Of a stretch of 64,000 nucleotides of DNA, positions 47,101 to 58,546 are shown one piece after another. The position numbers and the translations under genes are program-made. Source of the stretch: Rhizomys pruinosus (Eukaryota; Chordata; Mammalia; Rodentia; Spalacidae). The DNA is taken from NCBI GenBank assembly GCA_009823505.1, contig VZQC01011939.1, positions 4,266,327 to 4,330,326 on the forward strand, given 5' to 3'. Below the pieces are notes generated by a model. That model searched no databases and was not told where the DNA came from. It saw only the letters and a program-made list of their open reading frames with translations. Numbering within the stretch: the first letter of the stretch is position 1; each line of letters starts with the position of its first letter.

Positions 47101-47651
47101 CTAGTGACCCAGTAGGAAAATTTTTGCTTCCTGTACCCACGACCTTGCGTTCTGCTGGTCTAGACGTTTTGGCTCCAATGGGGGGAGTGCTTTTGCCAGG
47201 AGATACAGCAAACGTTCTATTGAACTGGAAGCTAAGACTTCCCCCTGGCCACTTCGGGCTTCTACTGCCTTTAAGCCAACAGGCTAAGGAAGGAATAACA
47301 GTAGTAGGAGGAGTGATTGATCCAGACTACCATGGGGAAATTGGACTTTTTCTCCACAATGGGGGCAAGGAAGATTATGTCTGGAAGGCAGGAGATGCTG
47401 TAGGGCGCCTTCTGGTGCTACCATGTCCTATGATTAAGGTCAATGGGAAACTCCAACAACCCAAACCAGACAGGACAATAAATGGCCCAGACCCTTCAGG
47501 GATGAAGGTATGGGTCACTCCTCCAGGGAAAGAGCCAAGACCTGCAGAGGTGCTTGCTGATGGCGGAGGAAATACAGAATGGGTAGTAGAAGAAGGTAGT
47601 CATAAATATCAGCTGAAGCCACGGGACCAGTTGCAGAAACGTGGATTATAA
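44103..47651 (+). CDS. pol: ERV-L Pol: protease, RT, RNase H, integrase, dUTPase; intact
   Basis: The frame is open from just after the gag TGA to the TAA at 47649-47651. It is usually drawn from GTG at 44121, and residue numbers here count from that codon (1176 aa). The protease has [11 protein letters not shown] (Asp48). The RT has Asp241 (AIDLANAF), LPQG at 273 and YIDD at 306-309. RNase H has Asp615 (FTDGS), Glu653, Asp677 and Asp745. Integrase has the zinc site H768/H773/C802/C805 and the D832, D891, E927 triad with 35 residues between the last two. The dUTPase domain at about 1008-1105 has [21 protein letters not shown] and [11 protein letters not shown]. No ATG occurs until about codon 133, after the protease active site, so expression by readthrough of the gag stop is inferred. 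All catalytic residues of protease, RT, RNase H and integrase that I checked are present. Confidence 0.94.
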   Translation, partial: RGGRVPVRKDLVTIPKSYAVCLPPVLPQRDLRPFTRVTVHWGKGNNQTFRGLLDTGSELTLIPGDPKKHCGPPVKVGAYGGQVINGVLAEVRLTVGPVGPRTHPVVISPVPECIIGIDIIRNWQNPHIGSLICGVRAIMVGKAKWKPLVLPLPGKIVNQKQYRIPGGIAEINATIKDLKDAGVVIPTTSPFNSPIWPVQKTDGSWRMTVDYRKLNQVVTPIAAAVPDVVSLLEQINMSPGTWYAAIDLANAFFSIPVHKDHQKQFAFSWQGQQYTFTVLPQGYVNSPALCHNLVRRDLDRLTLPQNITLVHYIDDVMLIGPSEQEVAASLDLLVKHMRMRGWEINPTKIQGPSTSVKFLGVQWCGACRDIPSKVKNKLLHLAPPSTKKEAQRLVGLFGFWRQHIPHLGVLLRPIYQVTRKAANFEWGLEQEKALQQVQAAVQAALPLGPYDPADPMVLEVSVADRDAVWSLWQAPIGESQRRPLGFWSKALPSSANNYSPFERQLLACYWALVETERLTMGHQVTMRPELPIMSWVLSDPPDHKVGRAQQQSIVKWKWYIRDRARAGPEGTSKLHEEVAQMPMVPTPVTMSPGLKHAPMASWGLPYDQLTEEEKTRAWFTDGSARYAGTTQRWTAAALQPISETTLKDTGEGKSSQWAELRAVHMVVHFAWKEKWPEVRLYTDSWAVANGLAGWSGTWKEHDWKIGEKDIWGRSMWIELSEWSKDVKILVSHVNAHQKVISAEDEFNNQVDRMTRSVDCQPLSPAIPVVAQWAHEQSGHGGRDGGYAWAQQHGLPLTKADLATAAAECQICQQQRPTLSPRYGAIPRGDQPATWWQVDYIGPLPSWRGQRFVLTGIDTYSGYGFAFPARNASAKTTIQGLTECLIHRHGIPHSIASDQGTHFTAKEVRLWAHGHGIHWSYHVPHHPEAAGLIERWNGLLKTQLQRQLGSNTLEGWGKVLQQAVYALNQRPLYGTVSPIARIHGSRNQGVEVGMIPLTITPSDPVGKFLLPVPTTLRSAGLDVLAPMGGVLLPGDTANVLLNWKLRLPPGHFGLLLPLSQQAKEGITVVGGVIDPDYHGEIGLFLHNGGKEDYVWKAGDAVGRLLVLPCPMIKVNGKLQQPKPDRTINGPDPSGMKVWVTPPGKEPRPAEVLADGGGNTEWVVEEGSHKYQLKPRDQLQKRGL

Positions 47652-47985
47652 TAGATATTAACCTTCGTCCTATTTGGTTAAGAATGTGCTTGTTTATATA
47701 TGTATATATATATATGTATATATGTATGTATATTAAGTGGATACTTGTGTTCCCCTTTGAATGTGCAACTGAGATATGTGTTAAGTGTTGTCATATTTAG
47801 GTTATTAGATACTGAAGGACTAAGTTCTTCTCAAGGACATTACCACCTACTCTAAGATATAATGCTTTGCTATTGCACATGAGATACTTATAACATGTTA
47901 GGTGGAATTATGACCCTGCCATCGTTTGCAATTGACATTTAAGCAGAGGCTATTTATTGGGTGTCAAGTTGACAAGGGGTGGACT
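47652..47985 (+). other. Non-coding pol-LTR spacer; no env
   Basis: The 334 bp between the pol stop and the 3' LTR hold an AT-rich (TATATG)n-like stretch at about 47690-47735 and no open frame of note. There is no room for, and no trace of, an envelope gene. Confidence 0.9.
47974..47983 (+). other. Polypurine tract candidate
   Basis: AAGGGGTGGA lies 2 bases before the 3' LTR TG, the position for plus-strand DNA priming. One T interrupts the purines. Confidence 0.65.
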
Positions 47986-48453
47986 TGTCATGGTTAATCC
48001 TGGGTGTCAACTTGACTGGACTAAGGAACAAATAAGAGAAAAGGGTCTTCTGATTGGACCACCTCAACCCGGATGGCCCACCCCAAATGTGGGTGTTACC
48101 TTCTGCCGGCAGGCAGTATTTAAGGCCACGGCAGCGGGAGCTGGTCCCTTTTCCTTCTTCCTGCGGCTTGCCTCTCTCTCATCTGGTGAGTTTGCCTTGC
48201 TGCTGTGATCAACCTTTCGGATCCCAGCGTGTACCGAGACTGGCAGATCTCCTGGAATCCATTCGGGCCTTCAGCACTAGACTGGGACTCCTGAGACATC
48301 CAGCCTTGCGGACTGAGCAGTTCCCTGGATTCCCGGCCTCTCCAGTTCGGCGCTACTGTTGAGCTCCGTCACGTGAGCAAATCAATAAATTGTATATAGT
48401 TATATATACTCATCCTGTTGCTTCTGTTTCTTTAGAGAACCCTGACTAATACA
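47986..48453 (+). repeat. 3' LTR of the ERV-L provirus
   Basis: It is 468 bp, offset 6084 from the 5' LTR, and by eye identical except for C at 48409 against T at 42325. AATAAA at 48384-48389 is the polyadenylation signal for the genomic RNA. Confidence 0.96.
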
Positions 48454-48458
48454 GTGCC
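48454..48458 (+). repeat. Target-site duplication, right copy
   Basis: GTGCC, identical to 41897-41901. Confidence 0.93.
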
Positions 48459-48516
48459 TTTCCCGATTACTTCATCTAACATATTGAAGTAAGATCTGTC
48501 ATCTGAATCCAGAGCT

Positions 48517-48686
48517 TTCCAATTTGGCTAGCCTTAGCTAGCTGACTGCCTATCTCTGCATCCCAAGGGCTGGGATTACAGGTGGGCTTCCATTCCTGCC
48601 TGACATTTACAGGGGTGCTGGGGATCACCCCAGTCCTCATCCTTGCACAGTAAGTGCTTGACTCCCTGAGCCATCTCCCCAGCAGT
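48517..48686 (-). repeat. B4-type SINE, diverged
   Basis: A reverse B1 remnant (CTGCATCCCAAGGGCTGGGATTAC) is followed by a reverse ID-like part (GGTGCTGGGGATCACCCCAG, AGTAAGTGCTTGACTCCCTG, AGCCATCTCCCCAGC). Confidence 0.7.
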
Positions 48687-49052
48687 TGCTATGGTTTGAG
48701 TGTCAACTGTCTCTAGAGAAATTCATATGTTTCAACACTTGGTGCTCAACTGGTGGTGCTATCTGGAAGGTTGCGGTTCCTTTAGGGATGGAGTCTTACT
48801 GGAGGAAGTGAGTCACCGGGGGAGAGATTTGGGATTTTATAGCCTGGCCCTGCTCTGATTCCTGACCCCCCAAGATGTGAGGAGGTGAGGAGAGCTGGCT
48901 GCAAGTCCTGCCTCCGTGGAGCTGTGCCTTCTCTTTCATGACTGGATGTATCTATCCCCTCAAACTGTGAGCCAAAATAAATTCTTCCTCCTTAAGTTGC
49001 TTCTTGTTGGGTCTTTGCTCACAACTAGAAAAGTAACAAAGTAACTAATACA
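48687..49052 (+). repeat. MaLR (ORR1/MT-like) LTR
   Basis: It starts TGCTATGGTTTGAGTGTC, continues ACACTTGGTGCTCAACTGG, TGGTGCTATCTGG and GAGCCAAAATAAATTCTTCC, and ends AAGTAACTAATACA. This is the order of mammalian-apparent LTR retrotransposon LTRs, with the polyadenylation AATAAA in place. Confidence 0.85.
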
Positions 49053-50353
49053 GATGAGTTTATCACTTAATTTAGAAACTATTAGGTAAAGGGGATTCCT
49101 CTGGCTGATGTGGGTGGGCCTTATCAGGTCAGTCCATTTCTCGCTTCTAACAGCACAGATTAGGTATTTCTATAAAGAAAAGCCACTTGACTCATTCTTC
49201 TGAAGGTAAAAGGGTCAAGGTGTCACACTGTGGGGAACACAAAGGTCCTGCATGTGCATGTATGTGCACATGTGTACGTGTATGTGTGCACGTGTATGTG
49301 CACACGTATGTGTCCTCTGGCCTCTCACTTTTCCTATCAAACCACCAGGACTCGATCATGGGCTCTACCCTGATGACTTAAGCCTAACCACCACCAAGGC
49401 TGCCATGTAGACACCACATCAGAGTGAATTTCTACTGTTTGTGTGCCTCACCACAAGGAGTAGGCTCCCACGTGACTTGAGGGTCTGAACAGAACCAAGT
49501 CCCACATCCCTGGAGCCAAAGGCCGTCCTTCTGATCTGACCTGGCACCTTTGCCTTTCTGCCAGGCCTCTCAGAACATTCTAGACCTGCCCACCTAGTTG
49601 ACTCTGTTAGCCAGTTTCTTATAATGAATCTCTTTCTACGTACAGATCCTCACCCCTTACAGGGGTGGGGAGGGGGTGTTCTAATTGAGCTGTGCTAGAA
49701 TGAAAATACTATGAACTGTAATGCATGTTGTATAGCAGATCTGCTGACCACTGTAACTCAGCCTCTCCTGCTCTAGTCAAAACACTTACCTGAGCCTGCT
49801 GCCAGGGACAAGCACCTTGCATAAAGCTGACTGCATAAGATAGTATGGATATCTCAGTGTGCTGTGCAGAAAGGGAAAAACCAAGCATCTGAGTGCGCAC
49901 ACTTCCACAGCATCTCAAGTTGAAAAGCCCATCAGGTGCATATAAACAGGTGTCTAAGCAAACATCTTACTGGTCCTGCATCTCTGAAACATGTACACAT
50001 ACTGCGTGTGGTTCCCCAAGGGGCAGCAGTTCGGTGCCCAGAGCATCAGCATGCATGCAGTTTATGCAATAAACTCTCTAAACTCTGTCCTGCTGCACCC
50101 TGTGCACCTGGGCACTGCTCCAGGGTGGCCTCCCCAGCCTCCCCTTTATCCCAACCCTTGCTTCTATTTTCACTCTGGAACAGAAATGACACACATCTAC
50201 AGAGCTTCCCTCCTCATTTCCAACACAGAATCAATCAAGTTCTAGTTCATGACCGCAAGAGACCCTAGAGCATCTAACACGGGAAGAACTGGGAAAAAGA
50301 ATCCAGGGTGAGATGAGCCTCAGAGCCTCCTCCATGGCAGAAGAGACACCCGC

Positions 50354-50396
<43 letters not shown>

Positions 50397-51749
50397 CAAT
50401 TGGGAACACCTGCATTCATTCTTGCCTTGAGAGCTTAATGGCCATGAACACAGATACTTGTTGGGTAAAGTGTCCAGGCAGAGTGGTGCATGCACATCGG
50501 CACTTCAGCTTGTGGGTCCCTGAGGAATGAGGCTCCAGAAAATATGGCAATCAGTTCTGTACCAGAAGACACTCAAACCCTGGTACATCTGGACTCACAA
50601 AAGCATGCTCAGGGCAACAGGAGGGGGGAGAACAAGCCAGCCTTGGGGGTCATGTGATGCTGATCTGGAGGCACTTGGCAACATCTACTGTTTTTCCTCT
50701 GTTCCAGCTCAACCCAGAGCCAGGGGATAAGGCTGCCATTCCAGGCTGCTCTAGAGAGAGCGACTGGGGAGCTGTGAACACCTTCCGCCAAGTGAGAGAA
50801 CAGAGATGTGTGAACCTCTAGGAACAGATTTGGCTCCATACCGCATCCACAAATGATGAAGCTGCTTAACAGCTCTTGCTGTCTGCAGTGCCAACACCTG
50901 TCTGTAGTGGATGTCACCCAGAAGGACGGGAAACAGGGAGATGGCCAAAAGGGCTGCAGGAAACCCACAAGAGAATGGTTTTCATGTTCCTGGCTTTCCT
51001 CTGATTTTCCCTAGAAAGGCCCAGGTCATCTCTCTCCTTGGCAACTGTCAGCTGTGACCCTGAGCCACACAGGCTACGTTGACTCCGACATCTCACGGCT
51101 GGCTGCAGCAACCTGGAGCCACACCGCTGGGTGAACCAGAATCCTGGTGGGAGAGGATTGTGTGATACACGCTTAACTTAGACCACACCTACAGCTCTGG
51201 GCAAGGTGCCCACCCTCCTCCGGAGTCTCCAGAGAGCTGCCATCTGGGCTGGCATGGGCAGCCTGCTTCAGCCACACTCCCTCTGCTGAACCTTACACCC
51301 AAAATGTACACAACACAAAACACGCTGATTTCAACCTAGAGCCCCAGTTCACCTAACCAACTCAGTCCAGGAAACTGGCCTTGATTTACACTGATGGGAT
51401 CTTACATGGATAGTGACCAAATCTAACCAAATGAAAAGTGAAAAAGTTGCCTTCCAAATATTTAGGCTACCATTCTGGGCCTAGAATTATTTAATCCATT
51501 ATGGGACTAGGGGAGAGCCAATTGCCTTCTCCATACCAAACCACTGTGAATACAGTGAAATGGGTTTACTTCAAAGTGAAACGAGGCCACATGTGGACTA
51601 TGAAGCTCCATACAGATGTGCAGAACTTGATGGCTCACGTTTTACACTGATCAGAATTGATGTGCATTCTTGCCTCGTCAGAATAACTACTGTGTTGGGA
51701 GTTATTTTGTTAGCATCCTAATCTTTTTAGCACCTTTGGAGAGTTTCTA
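49053..51749. other. Mostly unique sequence with TG microsatellites
   Basis: A TG/CACGTG-rich stretch lies at about 49250-49315 and a (GT)n at 50356-50395. No gene is supported; short frames are spread over both strands. Confidence 0.45.
50356..50395 (+). repeat. (GT)n microsatellite
   Basis: A near-perfect GT run after CCCGCTGC. Confidence 0.96.
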
Positions 51750-52240
51750 AGTCAGAGAGTGTGTACGTATATGTTTGTGTGTTTGTGTGTGTATCTGTTT
51801 ATGTGTGCTGTTTATGTATATGTGTGTATGTCTTGTGTTTATGTGCATATGGAATGTTTGTGTGTTTATGTGTGTTTCTATATGTGTCTATGCGTATTTG
51901 TGTGTATGTGTGCAGTGTTGTGTATATGTGGGAGGGGTGTTTATGGTATGTGTCTATGTATGCATTTGTATGTGAATATATGTGTGTGTATATGTGTGGT
52001 GTTTGAGGGGGGGAGTTTGTGTGTGTATCTGTGTGTTTGTGTGTTCATGTATATATGTGTGTATGTGTGTATTATGCATTTGTGTGTATATGTGTATGTT
52101 TGTTTGCATATGTGCATGTGTGTCTTTGTGTGTACTTATATGTGTGTAAGTATTCATTTATATGTATTTGTATATGTTTGTATATATGCCTTTGTGGATG
52201 TGTTTATGTGTGTGGGTGTGTGAGTGTGCACATGTATAAA
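51750..52240 (+). repeat. TG/TATG-rich low-complexity tract (~490 bp)
   Basis: TGTGTGTATGTG-like variants with interspersed TTTATG and TGCATATG run across the stretch. The long Cys/Val/Tyr-rich frames here (for example 51759-52223) are composition artefacts. Confidence 0.92.
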
Positions 52241-52354
52241 GACTTGCCCAATACATCAGCTAGAATGCATTAGCTAGTTTTAAGTCTAAATGAGCTCTGA
52301 AAAATAAAACCTCAAGAGCATTCTATTCATTTGGTTTAAATTTTCTTTTTCTTT

Positions 52355-52507
52355 TCTTTTTTTTTGTCTTGTTGAGACAGGGTCTCCCTGTAGCCCCAGC
52401 TGGCCTGGAACTCACTCTGTAGACCAGGCTGGCCTTGAACTCACAAAGATCCGCCTGCCTCTGCCTCTCAAGTGCTAGGATTAAAGGTGTGCACCACCAC
52501 GCCCGGT
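52355..52507 (-). repeat. B1-type SINE, well preserved
   Basis: A T-rich lead (the reverse poly-A tail) is followed by GAGACAGGGTCTCCCTGTAG, CTGGCCTGGAACTCACTCTG, AGACCAGGCTGGCCTTGAAC and CACCACCACGCCCGG. This is a full reverse B1. Confidence 0.93.
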
Positions 52508-53572
52508 GGTTTAAATTTTCTTATAGCAGCTACTGAGGTCCACAGGGGAAATGTGGCTGGTCCCCAATAGCAGTACATGTTGTAAGGGTTCCCAGTGTAG
52601 CAGGGATATCTACACCAGAAATAATTGGCTCTGGATGATACCAATGAAAACAACAGTCACAATCCTAATGATGCCAAAGTAATTGGATTGAGATATAAAA
52701 AATTATTGGCCAGAAAGAAATACCAACAGTCTTCACTGACCACAGCTCATGTCCACTTGTCTCCATTGTAATGCACTCTGCAGAGGCCAGTCTACAAAAC
52801 ACCTAGAGGCATCTGCCAAGGGCCCCAATCTCTACCTGTATCTCTTACTAAGGATGTGGCTTTGCCCCCTGAGCCTGTTCCCTTCTTGAAAACTCAGAGT
52901 TCAGAAGGCCCCGTGAGGTTAGTACACACTAGTGACTTAATAGCATGAGTTACAAGCTTAGACCGAGAGAGAGAGAAAGAGAGAGAGAGACAAAGACATA
53001 AAACAGAGAAAAGGACAGAGACAGAGAGACACACTGAGATACAGAGATAGGAGAGACAGAGCAGTAACAGGGCCATTCAGAGGGATGGACAGTCTTGCCC
53101 AGCCCAGATAACAGAAACGTTATGCTGGGCTTGAGGACTGGCTCTACCACTAACAAGGCGATAACCATGGATGTTCATTCAATGCTTATAAATGAATTTC
53201 CTCAGAGAATTGTGAAAGGATTGAATACATTTATACACTGACAGTGTTTAGATTATACCCTGACTTCTCAATATTAGTCATCCACATAGATCCAGGGTCA
53301 GCAAAGTAAGGTCCCTGCCCTGACTGTTTCTGTTATGAGAACCCTCTAGCTTTAGTGCTTATACATGAGGGCTGTGGTTCTCACACCGTGTAAGATACTG
53401 GAGTCACTAAGGTAGTGACCATACTTCTACAAATGACAATGGTCACTAGCTGGGTCCTCAGAGAAAAGGTTTTCTGAGCCCATTTCCATCCTCTGATGAC
53501 TTGGGAGGACAGCACTGTAGCCCTTGGCTTGTCAGGGGCCTGGTCCCACAGGCCAAGGACTGCTACAGAGAC
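52508..53572. other. Unique sequence with a (GA)n stretch
   Basis: (GA)n/(GAGACA)n occurs at 52963-53060. A MIR-like piece (GGACTGGCTCTACCACTAAC) lies near 53130. No gene is supported. Confidence 0.45.
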
Positions 53573-53975
53573 TGTGCTAGTTTACTTCATGTTGCTGTGA
53601 TAAAATACCCTGACAAAAACAACTTAAGGGAGAAAAGGGTTTAATTTGGCTTACACTTCCAGGAGGATGTGTCCTCATGGTGGGGAAGACTGGCAATAGG
53701 CTGAGAAGTCCATGGCCACGGGAGCAGGAGTTTGGTTTATCACGTTACCCCTGCATTCAGGAAGCAGCAAGAAATGTGTGCATGCATGCCTGGTACTCAG
53801 CTAGATTTCTGAGATCCAGAGGAGGATCCGCTCCCACTTTCAGAATGGGCCTTCCCACAGCAATGAAGCTAGTTACAACAATTCCCCACAGACATGCAGA
53901 CAGGCCAGCTAAACTTACCCAATCTCTCACTGAAACTCTCTTTCCATGTGACAGTAAGTCTCGTCAAGTTGACAT
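53573..53975 (-). repeat. ERVL-type LTR, minus strand
   Basis: The left end TGTGCTAGTTTACTTCATGTTG, with GCTGTGATAAAATACCCTGAC and GAAAAGGGTTTAATTTGGC, and the right end GTCAAGTTGACATACTGG are the reverse complement of the LTR class at 55622. The interior is diverged. Confidence 0.65.
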
Positions 53976-54432
53976 ACTGGTGTCTGAGTAGAGACTGACC
54001 ACAAGTCAGGGCCTCCAAATGTGTCAGACGCACGCCCCTACAGGGAACCTGAGTAACGAGAGCAAAGGCCCCTCAGACCCTTTCCATCTTCCAGTATTTG
54101 GAATAAGGAACTGAAGCTCCAGGCCCTAAACATTACTAATTAGTAAGCTTAATTAGCACGTTAACACTTACCACTGGATTTTTTTTTCACTTTTAATAAT
54201 CTCTTATGCTGTTATTCCAATTAAGTGCGTTAGAAAATGGTGAACCCAAGCTTCAAAGAATAAAGTGCTGATTTTTGAAGTATGGTGTTTGATCACAGGA
54301 TTGCCTCAGACAGTTCAGCATCTGGAAATTTTGGTAGGAATACTATCTTTTATTTTTATGTGAAATAGAAATATAGATCAATATATTTGTAAAAGTACAT
54401 GGTTATGTATATCTATATCTAAATATTTATCT

Positions 54433-54468
<36 letters not shown>

Positions 54469-54745
54469 AATAGCCTTCAATATACATGCCCATATTTCTG
54501 TTCCTTCATCTGACCCCTGAGCACTATCAATGCACATTACAAAGTAACCTTTTGCCATTTTCCTTTCCCCCAGATCTTAAAAGCTTGAGATTTTCCTAGA
54601 GCCTCCATGAGTAATCTCTTTATATCACAGAGTGAGTTAGAAGCTTCCTTGAGGAGCCAGGCTGCCAAGCTGCCAGCACAGTGACCAGGACAGGGCCATG
54701 GCTCACACCAGGCCTCCCATTCCTCACCGTGCATGGCTGACAGCT
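53976..54745. other. AT-rich unique sequence with (GT)n
   Basis: (GT)n lies at 54436-54468. No gene is seen. Confidence 0.5.
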
Positions 54746-55130
54746 GTCTTAGTTACTTTTCTCTTGCTGTGATAAATACTCTGATAAAAGCAGCTTAGGG
54801 ACGGGTTTATTCTAGCTGGCATTCAAGAGCACAGTCCACCATGGTGGGGTCGTCTTGGCAGAAGGAGCTCAAGGTAGCTGGTCCCATCACTTCTATATAG
54901 TCAGAAAGCAGAGACAAAACTGGTGCCCAGCTGGCTTCCTCCTTTTCACACAGCACAGGACCCCAGCCCAAGGAATGGTGCTACCTGCCTTCAAAGTGCT
55001 TCCACTTCAATTAACCTGGGGAAAAAACTCACAGACGTGCCCAAAGGCTAACCCAATCTAAGTAAACACTCGCTGGTGTGTCTGAGAGATTCTAGATCCT
55101 GTCAGAATGACATCCAGTGATAACTATCAC
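54746..55130 (-). repeat. ERVL-type LTR, minus strand
   Basis: CTGTCTTAGTTACTTTTCTC, TTGCTGTGATAAATACTCTG, GTCCACCATGGTGGGG and the end CTAGATCCTGTCAGAATGAC follow the reverse complement of the rodent LTR class that starts TGTGATGGTTA-like. The subfamily is not assigned. Confidence 0.65.
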
Positions 55131-55621
55131 AATAGCCAACCCTTCCATGGGACAACGGTCCAGTGTAGTATATCCTTGTAGAAGGGACAAAGGATCATTA
55201 TCCTTCATCTTGTGAGTCCCCAGAACTGCCCCAGCTGGGGAGGGATGAAAGGTTCCTATGAGTCTCCAGCACCGGTCCAACTGGGATGGGATGACAGGTG
55301 AGTCTCAGTGTTGACCTGACTAGGCTGGGACGGGGTTCCTGTATGAGAAGACTGGATAGGATGAAGTCTGAAGCTGGGAGCTGAAGTAGGGCAACTGGGT
55401 GCTTTATTTCCCAGTCACAGCACTTAACACCAAACAATGGTTGCCTCTGGACAGGCGATACTGTGGTCGGGTGGAGTGGAGGAAGGGTCACCCTAAGTGT
55501 AGAAAATAAGCAAAGCCCAAAGTGACAGGCAACACCCCAAAGCCTGTACACCCAGTCCTGAGTCAGAGCCTCCTCTGACCAGCAGGTCCGCTGCTCTCAC
55601 CACATACCACATGCGCTGGAT

Positions 55622-56020
55622 AGCCTTAGTGTCAACTTGACACACCTGGGGTGAGGGAGCCTCAACTGGGGAATTGGCTCCATTGGACTGGCCTGCGGCC
55701 ACATCTGTGGAGTATTGTCTTGATTGTTGGGCAATGTGGGAGGGCCCAGCCCACTATGGGTGGTGCCACCCTGGGCAGGTTGTTGTGTATGGTATAAGAG
55801 AGCAGGCTGGGCCTGGGCCAGGGGAGCAAGCCAGTGAACAGCATTCTTCCATGGCCTGTGCTTCAGCTCCTGCCTCCAGGTTCCTGCCCTGAGTTCCTGC
55901 CTTGGGCTCCCTAAGTGATGAACTGTGTGTGACCCAGGAGATGTAAGCTGAATAAACCCTTTCCTCCCCAAGTTGGTGTCCATCAGAGTGTTTTGTCACA
56001 GCAATGGAAGACAAACTAGA
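55622..56020 (+). repeat. ERVL-type LTR, plus strand
   Basis: The order is GTGTCAACTTGACACACC near the left end, TGTGGGAGGGCCCAGCCC, TGGTATAAGAGAGCAGGC (TATA region near 55791), CTTCCATGGCCTGTGCTTC, GAATAAACCCTTTCCTCC (polyadenylation signal) and TTTGTCACAGCAATGGAAG. It is a largely complete solo LTR of a common rodent type. Confidence 0.75.
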
Positions 56021-58310
56021 ACACCACACCACAGCCCTATGCCACCTGGCGTCCATCTCCCTCCCTCCTTATTTGACAACAACTGTGCATTGTAATAATT
56101 ATATAGATCCTCCTCAGTGCAAAAATTTAGGTGACATACAGAATGCCTCACAGCTTGAAAACTCTCTAAGTAATGAAAGCGAGGGAAGAAAGGGGAAGAA
56201 ACAAGATGCCTGGGTGACATCGGAACACAAGTTCATCTGGAGAGGAATAATAGTAAGTTGTCAGTATTTGATCCTTTTAAGTCTATGAGCACGATATTTT
56301 CATAAGGTCCATTATCATTATTTATCTTTTTGTGAACTGAAGTTCCCAGAGATCAGCTATGGAAGGATATTAGCTCTGGGGTGTCATCGGCTCTGGGGTG
56401 ACATCAGCTCCCGGGGGACATCAGCTCTGGGGTGACATCTCCTCTGAAAGGTCACATGGACTATGAGACATGTTCAGCCATGTGATTGCTAGAAAAAGAA
56501 AATTAAAGAGACCAATGAAAAGCCAAGGTGTAAATTGAGAGAAAGCTAGGGCCCTTGAAGGACAGAGCAGAGCTCTGAGCAGTGAGGGGACAGAAGCCAC
56601 AGGGGGAGGAACGAGATGGCTATGGTGGGGAGGAGACAGAGCGAGATGCTCAAGAGCTCACAGGGATCACGGTCCTGCCAGTGAAGGGAGGGTCTGAGGC
56701 CGAGAGGAACAGGATCTCAGTTGTTTTACAGGAAGCAAATGTAGGGACACCAGTAAGCAGGCAGGCAGGTCCCGGTCCTGACTGGATTAGGTCCAGGTGT
56801 GGAGAGCAAAGGGCAGGGAGTTGCTGGATCCCAGCAGCTTTGAGCAATGGAGCAAAGAGAATCCGTTGATGGTGTGCACATGTAGGGGTTGGGGAGAACG
56901 AACGACACCCAAGGTGCCACCTCATCTCTGGTTTCTGTTTCGAGGACCTGGGAGTCAAGGGTACAATGTTGGCCATATATGCTTGGTAGTCTAACTTCAG
57001 AACTTGCTTATCTGCACATGTCACCATGTGCCATTCCATAGGTTGGGTATCTTGTTAATCACTCTGAATCCTGTCTCCCCAGGAGGACATTATAAGCTTT
57101 ATTATGGGAACAAAAGTGACAAACACTGCCCACCATGCAACAGACAGCCAAGAAATGGTCTGCCAACCTTGGATTTCAGTGTAACCTGTAGCTTACATAA
57201 GGGCCAGCCCATACCTGGACACAGCATGCTGTCTCCGCTCAGAATCACAGCTGCTTAATGGGAGGGCAGAAGTCCCTGGGAGTTAAAGTAGGTTCAGAAA
57301 AAGGTGGAATGGGCTTGCCTACTCATGATTGCACTAGGGACTGAGCCTATCCATCCCCAGAGAGCCCTTGCAAGAGAAAAGAGGGTTATATAGCACTCTA
57401 ATTTAAAGTTGGCTCCAGGGACAAAGTCTTAGACATCAAATAGTTAAAATGCAAGTCCTGTGTCATAAAGAAAACTCTAAGAAAAAATAATCTCCCCACT
57501 GATTTCTGTAATACTTCTGTAAAACCTAGGCAAGGAGCCCCGACTCTGTCACTAGACGTCCCCTGCCAAAGCCCCTGTGTCCTAGGGACACTAGCCTGCA
57601 ATCCAAAGATGGCGGATTTAGGGAAGTCTCAACATACAGTTGGCAGAGCTGGTACAGCAGAATCTAGGTGAAGGAGCACAGTTGGCCCCGAAGGCACAGA
57701 ATACATTAGCCAGAATAATTGGAGGGTACCCAGGGATGCCTGGGGAGTCCACAGCATTGTGGGATGGGGAAACAGCCACCAAGGCCTACATGCTTCCTTG
57801 GGGTCCTGTTAGTTCAGGGGAGACATCCCTGAGAAATCTCCTGAGATGCCCAGCAGGGAGGAGAACTCCCCCAGCAAGAGGTGGGGCTGGGCCTACCCTG
57901 AGGCCTCAGACAACAGCTGGCTGTGATAAGATCTCACTGGAGCCCGCTGCGGTGGCCCAGCCCCCAGGGCCGCTGTATCCTCTCTCCTGGTGAGTTCCAA
58001 AGAGGGCTTCCCTTCAGGCCCCTGCTGCTTTTGTTAGCTGTCAGTGTTCACATTCAAGGATCCCTCCTGCACTCCCCAGAACAAAATGAGAAATGCACCC
58101 ACAGCTCTGCAGAAGTCTAATCAACCCTGCAAAGTCTTCCCCTCCAGAGTGCCTAATGAGAAGGCTCATTAAAGTTCTTTTGTAATGAAGAAGCTGTGTT
58201 CATGTGTTTGTGCCCACATATGTGTTCCTGTGGGTATGGGCACATGTATATACTTGCGCATGTTGAAGTCAGAGGACAGCTTCCGGCATCATTCCTCCGG
58301 TGCTGTCCAC
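56021..58310. other. Unique sequence with a small 17-bp tandem repeat
   Basis: Four copies of GCTCTGGGGTGACATCA-like 17-mers lie at 56373-56440, with a fifth degenerate one after. Nothing else is recognised, and no gene is supported. Confidence 0.5.
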
Positions 58311-58541
58311 CTGTTTTTTGTTTTGTGTTTTTTGTTTTGTGTTTTTGAGACAGAGTTTTGTTACTGGCTTGGAACTCAGACTCCCCAAGTAGGCCAGGCG
58401 TGTAGGTCAGTGTAGCCCAGGAATCCCCCTGTTCCCACCTCCCCAGCGTGCACCACCATACTCAGTTTTAGAAGTGGATTCTAGGGACAATGAAGCTCCT
58501 CAGACCTGCGAGCACTTTACCAACGGAACTTTCTCTCCAGC
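58311..58541 (-). repeat. B4-like SINE, diverged
   Basis: A TTTTGTTTTGTG-rich lead is followed by GAGACAGAGTTTTGTTACTG and GCTTGGAACTCAG (reverse B1-like), and then a reverse tRNA-head-like end, ACTTTCTCTCCAGCC. Confidence 0.6.
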
Positions 58542-58546
58542 CTCAA

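Larger units (their letters stand above)
41902..48453 (+). mobile_element. ERV-L (class III) provirus, structurally complete
   Basis: This is a 6552-bp endogenous retrovirus. It consists of a 468-bp 5' LTR, primer site, gag, pol with C-terminal dUTPase, a purine tract and a 468-bp 3' LTR, flanked by the 5-bp direct repeat GTGCC (41897-41901 and 48454-48458). The LTRs begin TG and end CA. The placement of dUTPase after integrase, the absence of env, the tRNA-Leu-like primer site and the MLT2/MT2-style LTR start all fit the ERV-L group, which includes HERV-L and mouse MERVL. Gag and pol have no frameshift. By eye the LTRs differ at one base (T at 42325, C at 48409), so the insertion is recent. 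It may be polymorphic and possibly competent for intracellular retrotransposition; that is inference. Confidence 0.96.

Noticed and set aside
47652..47985. Search for an env gene or accessory frame after pol
   Set aside because: Only 334 bp of AT-rich spacer is present, with no open frame.
51759..52223. Cys/Val/Tyr-rich frame resembling a membrane protein
   Set aside because: It is a translation of TG-rich low-complexity DNA.
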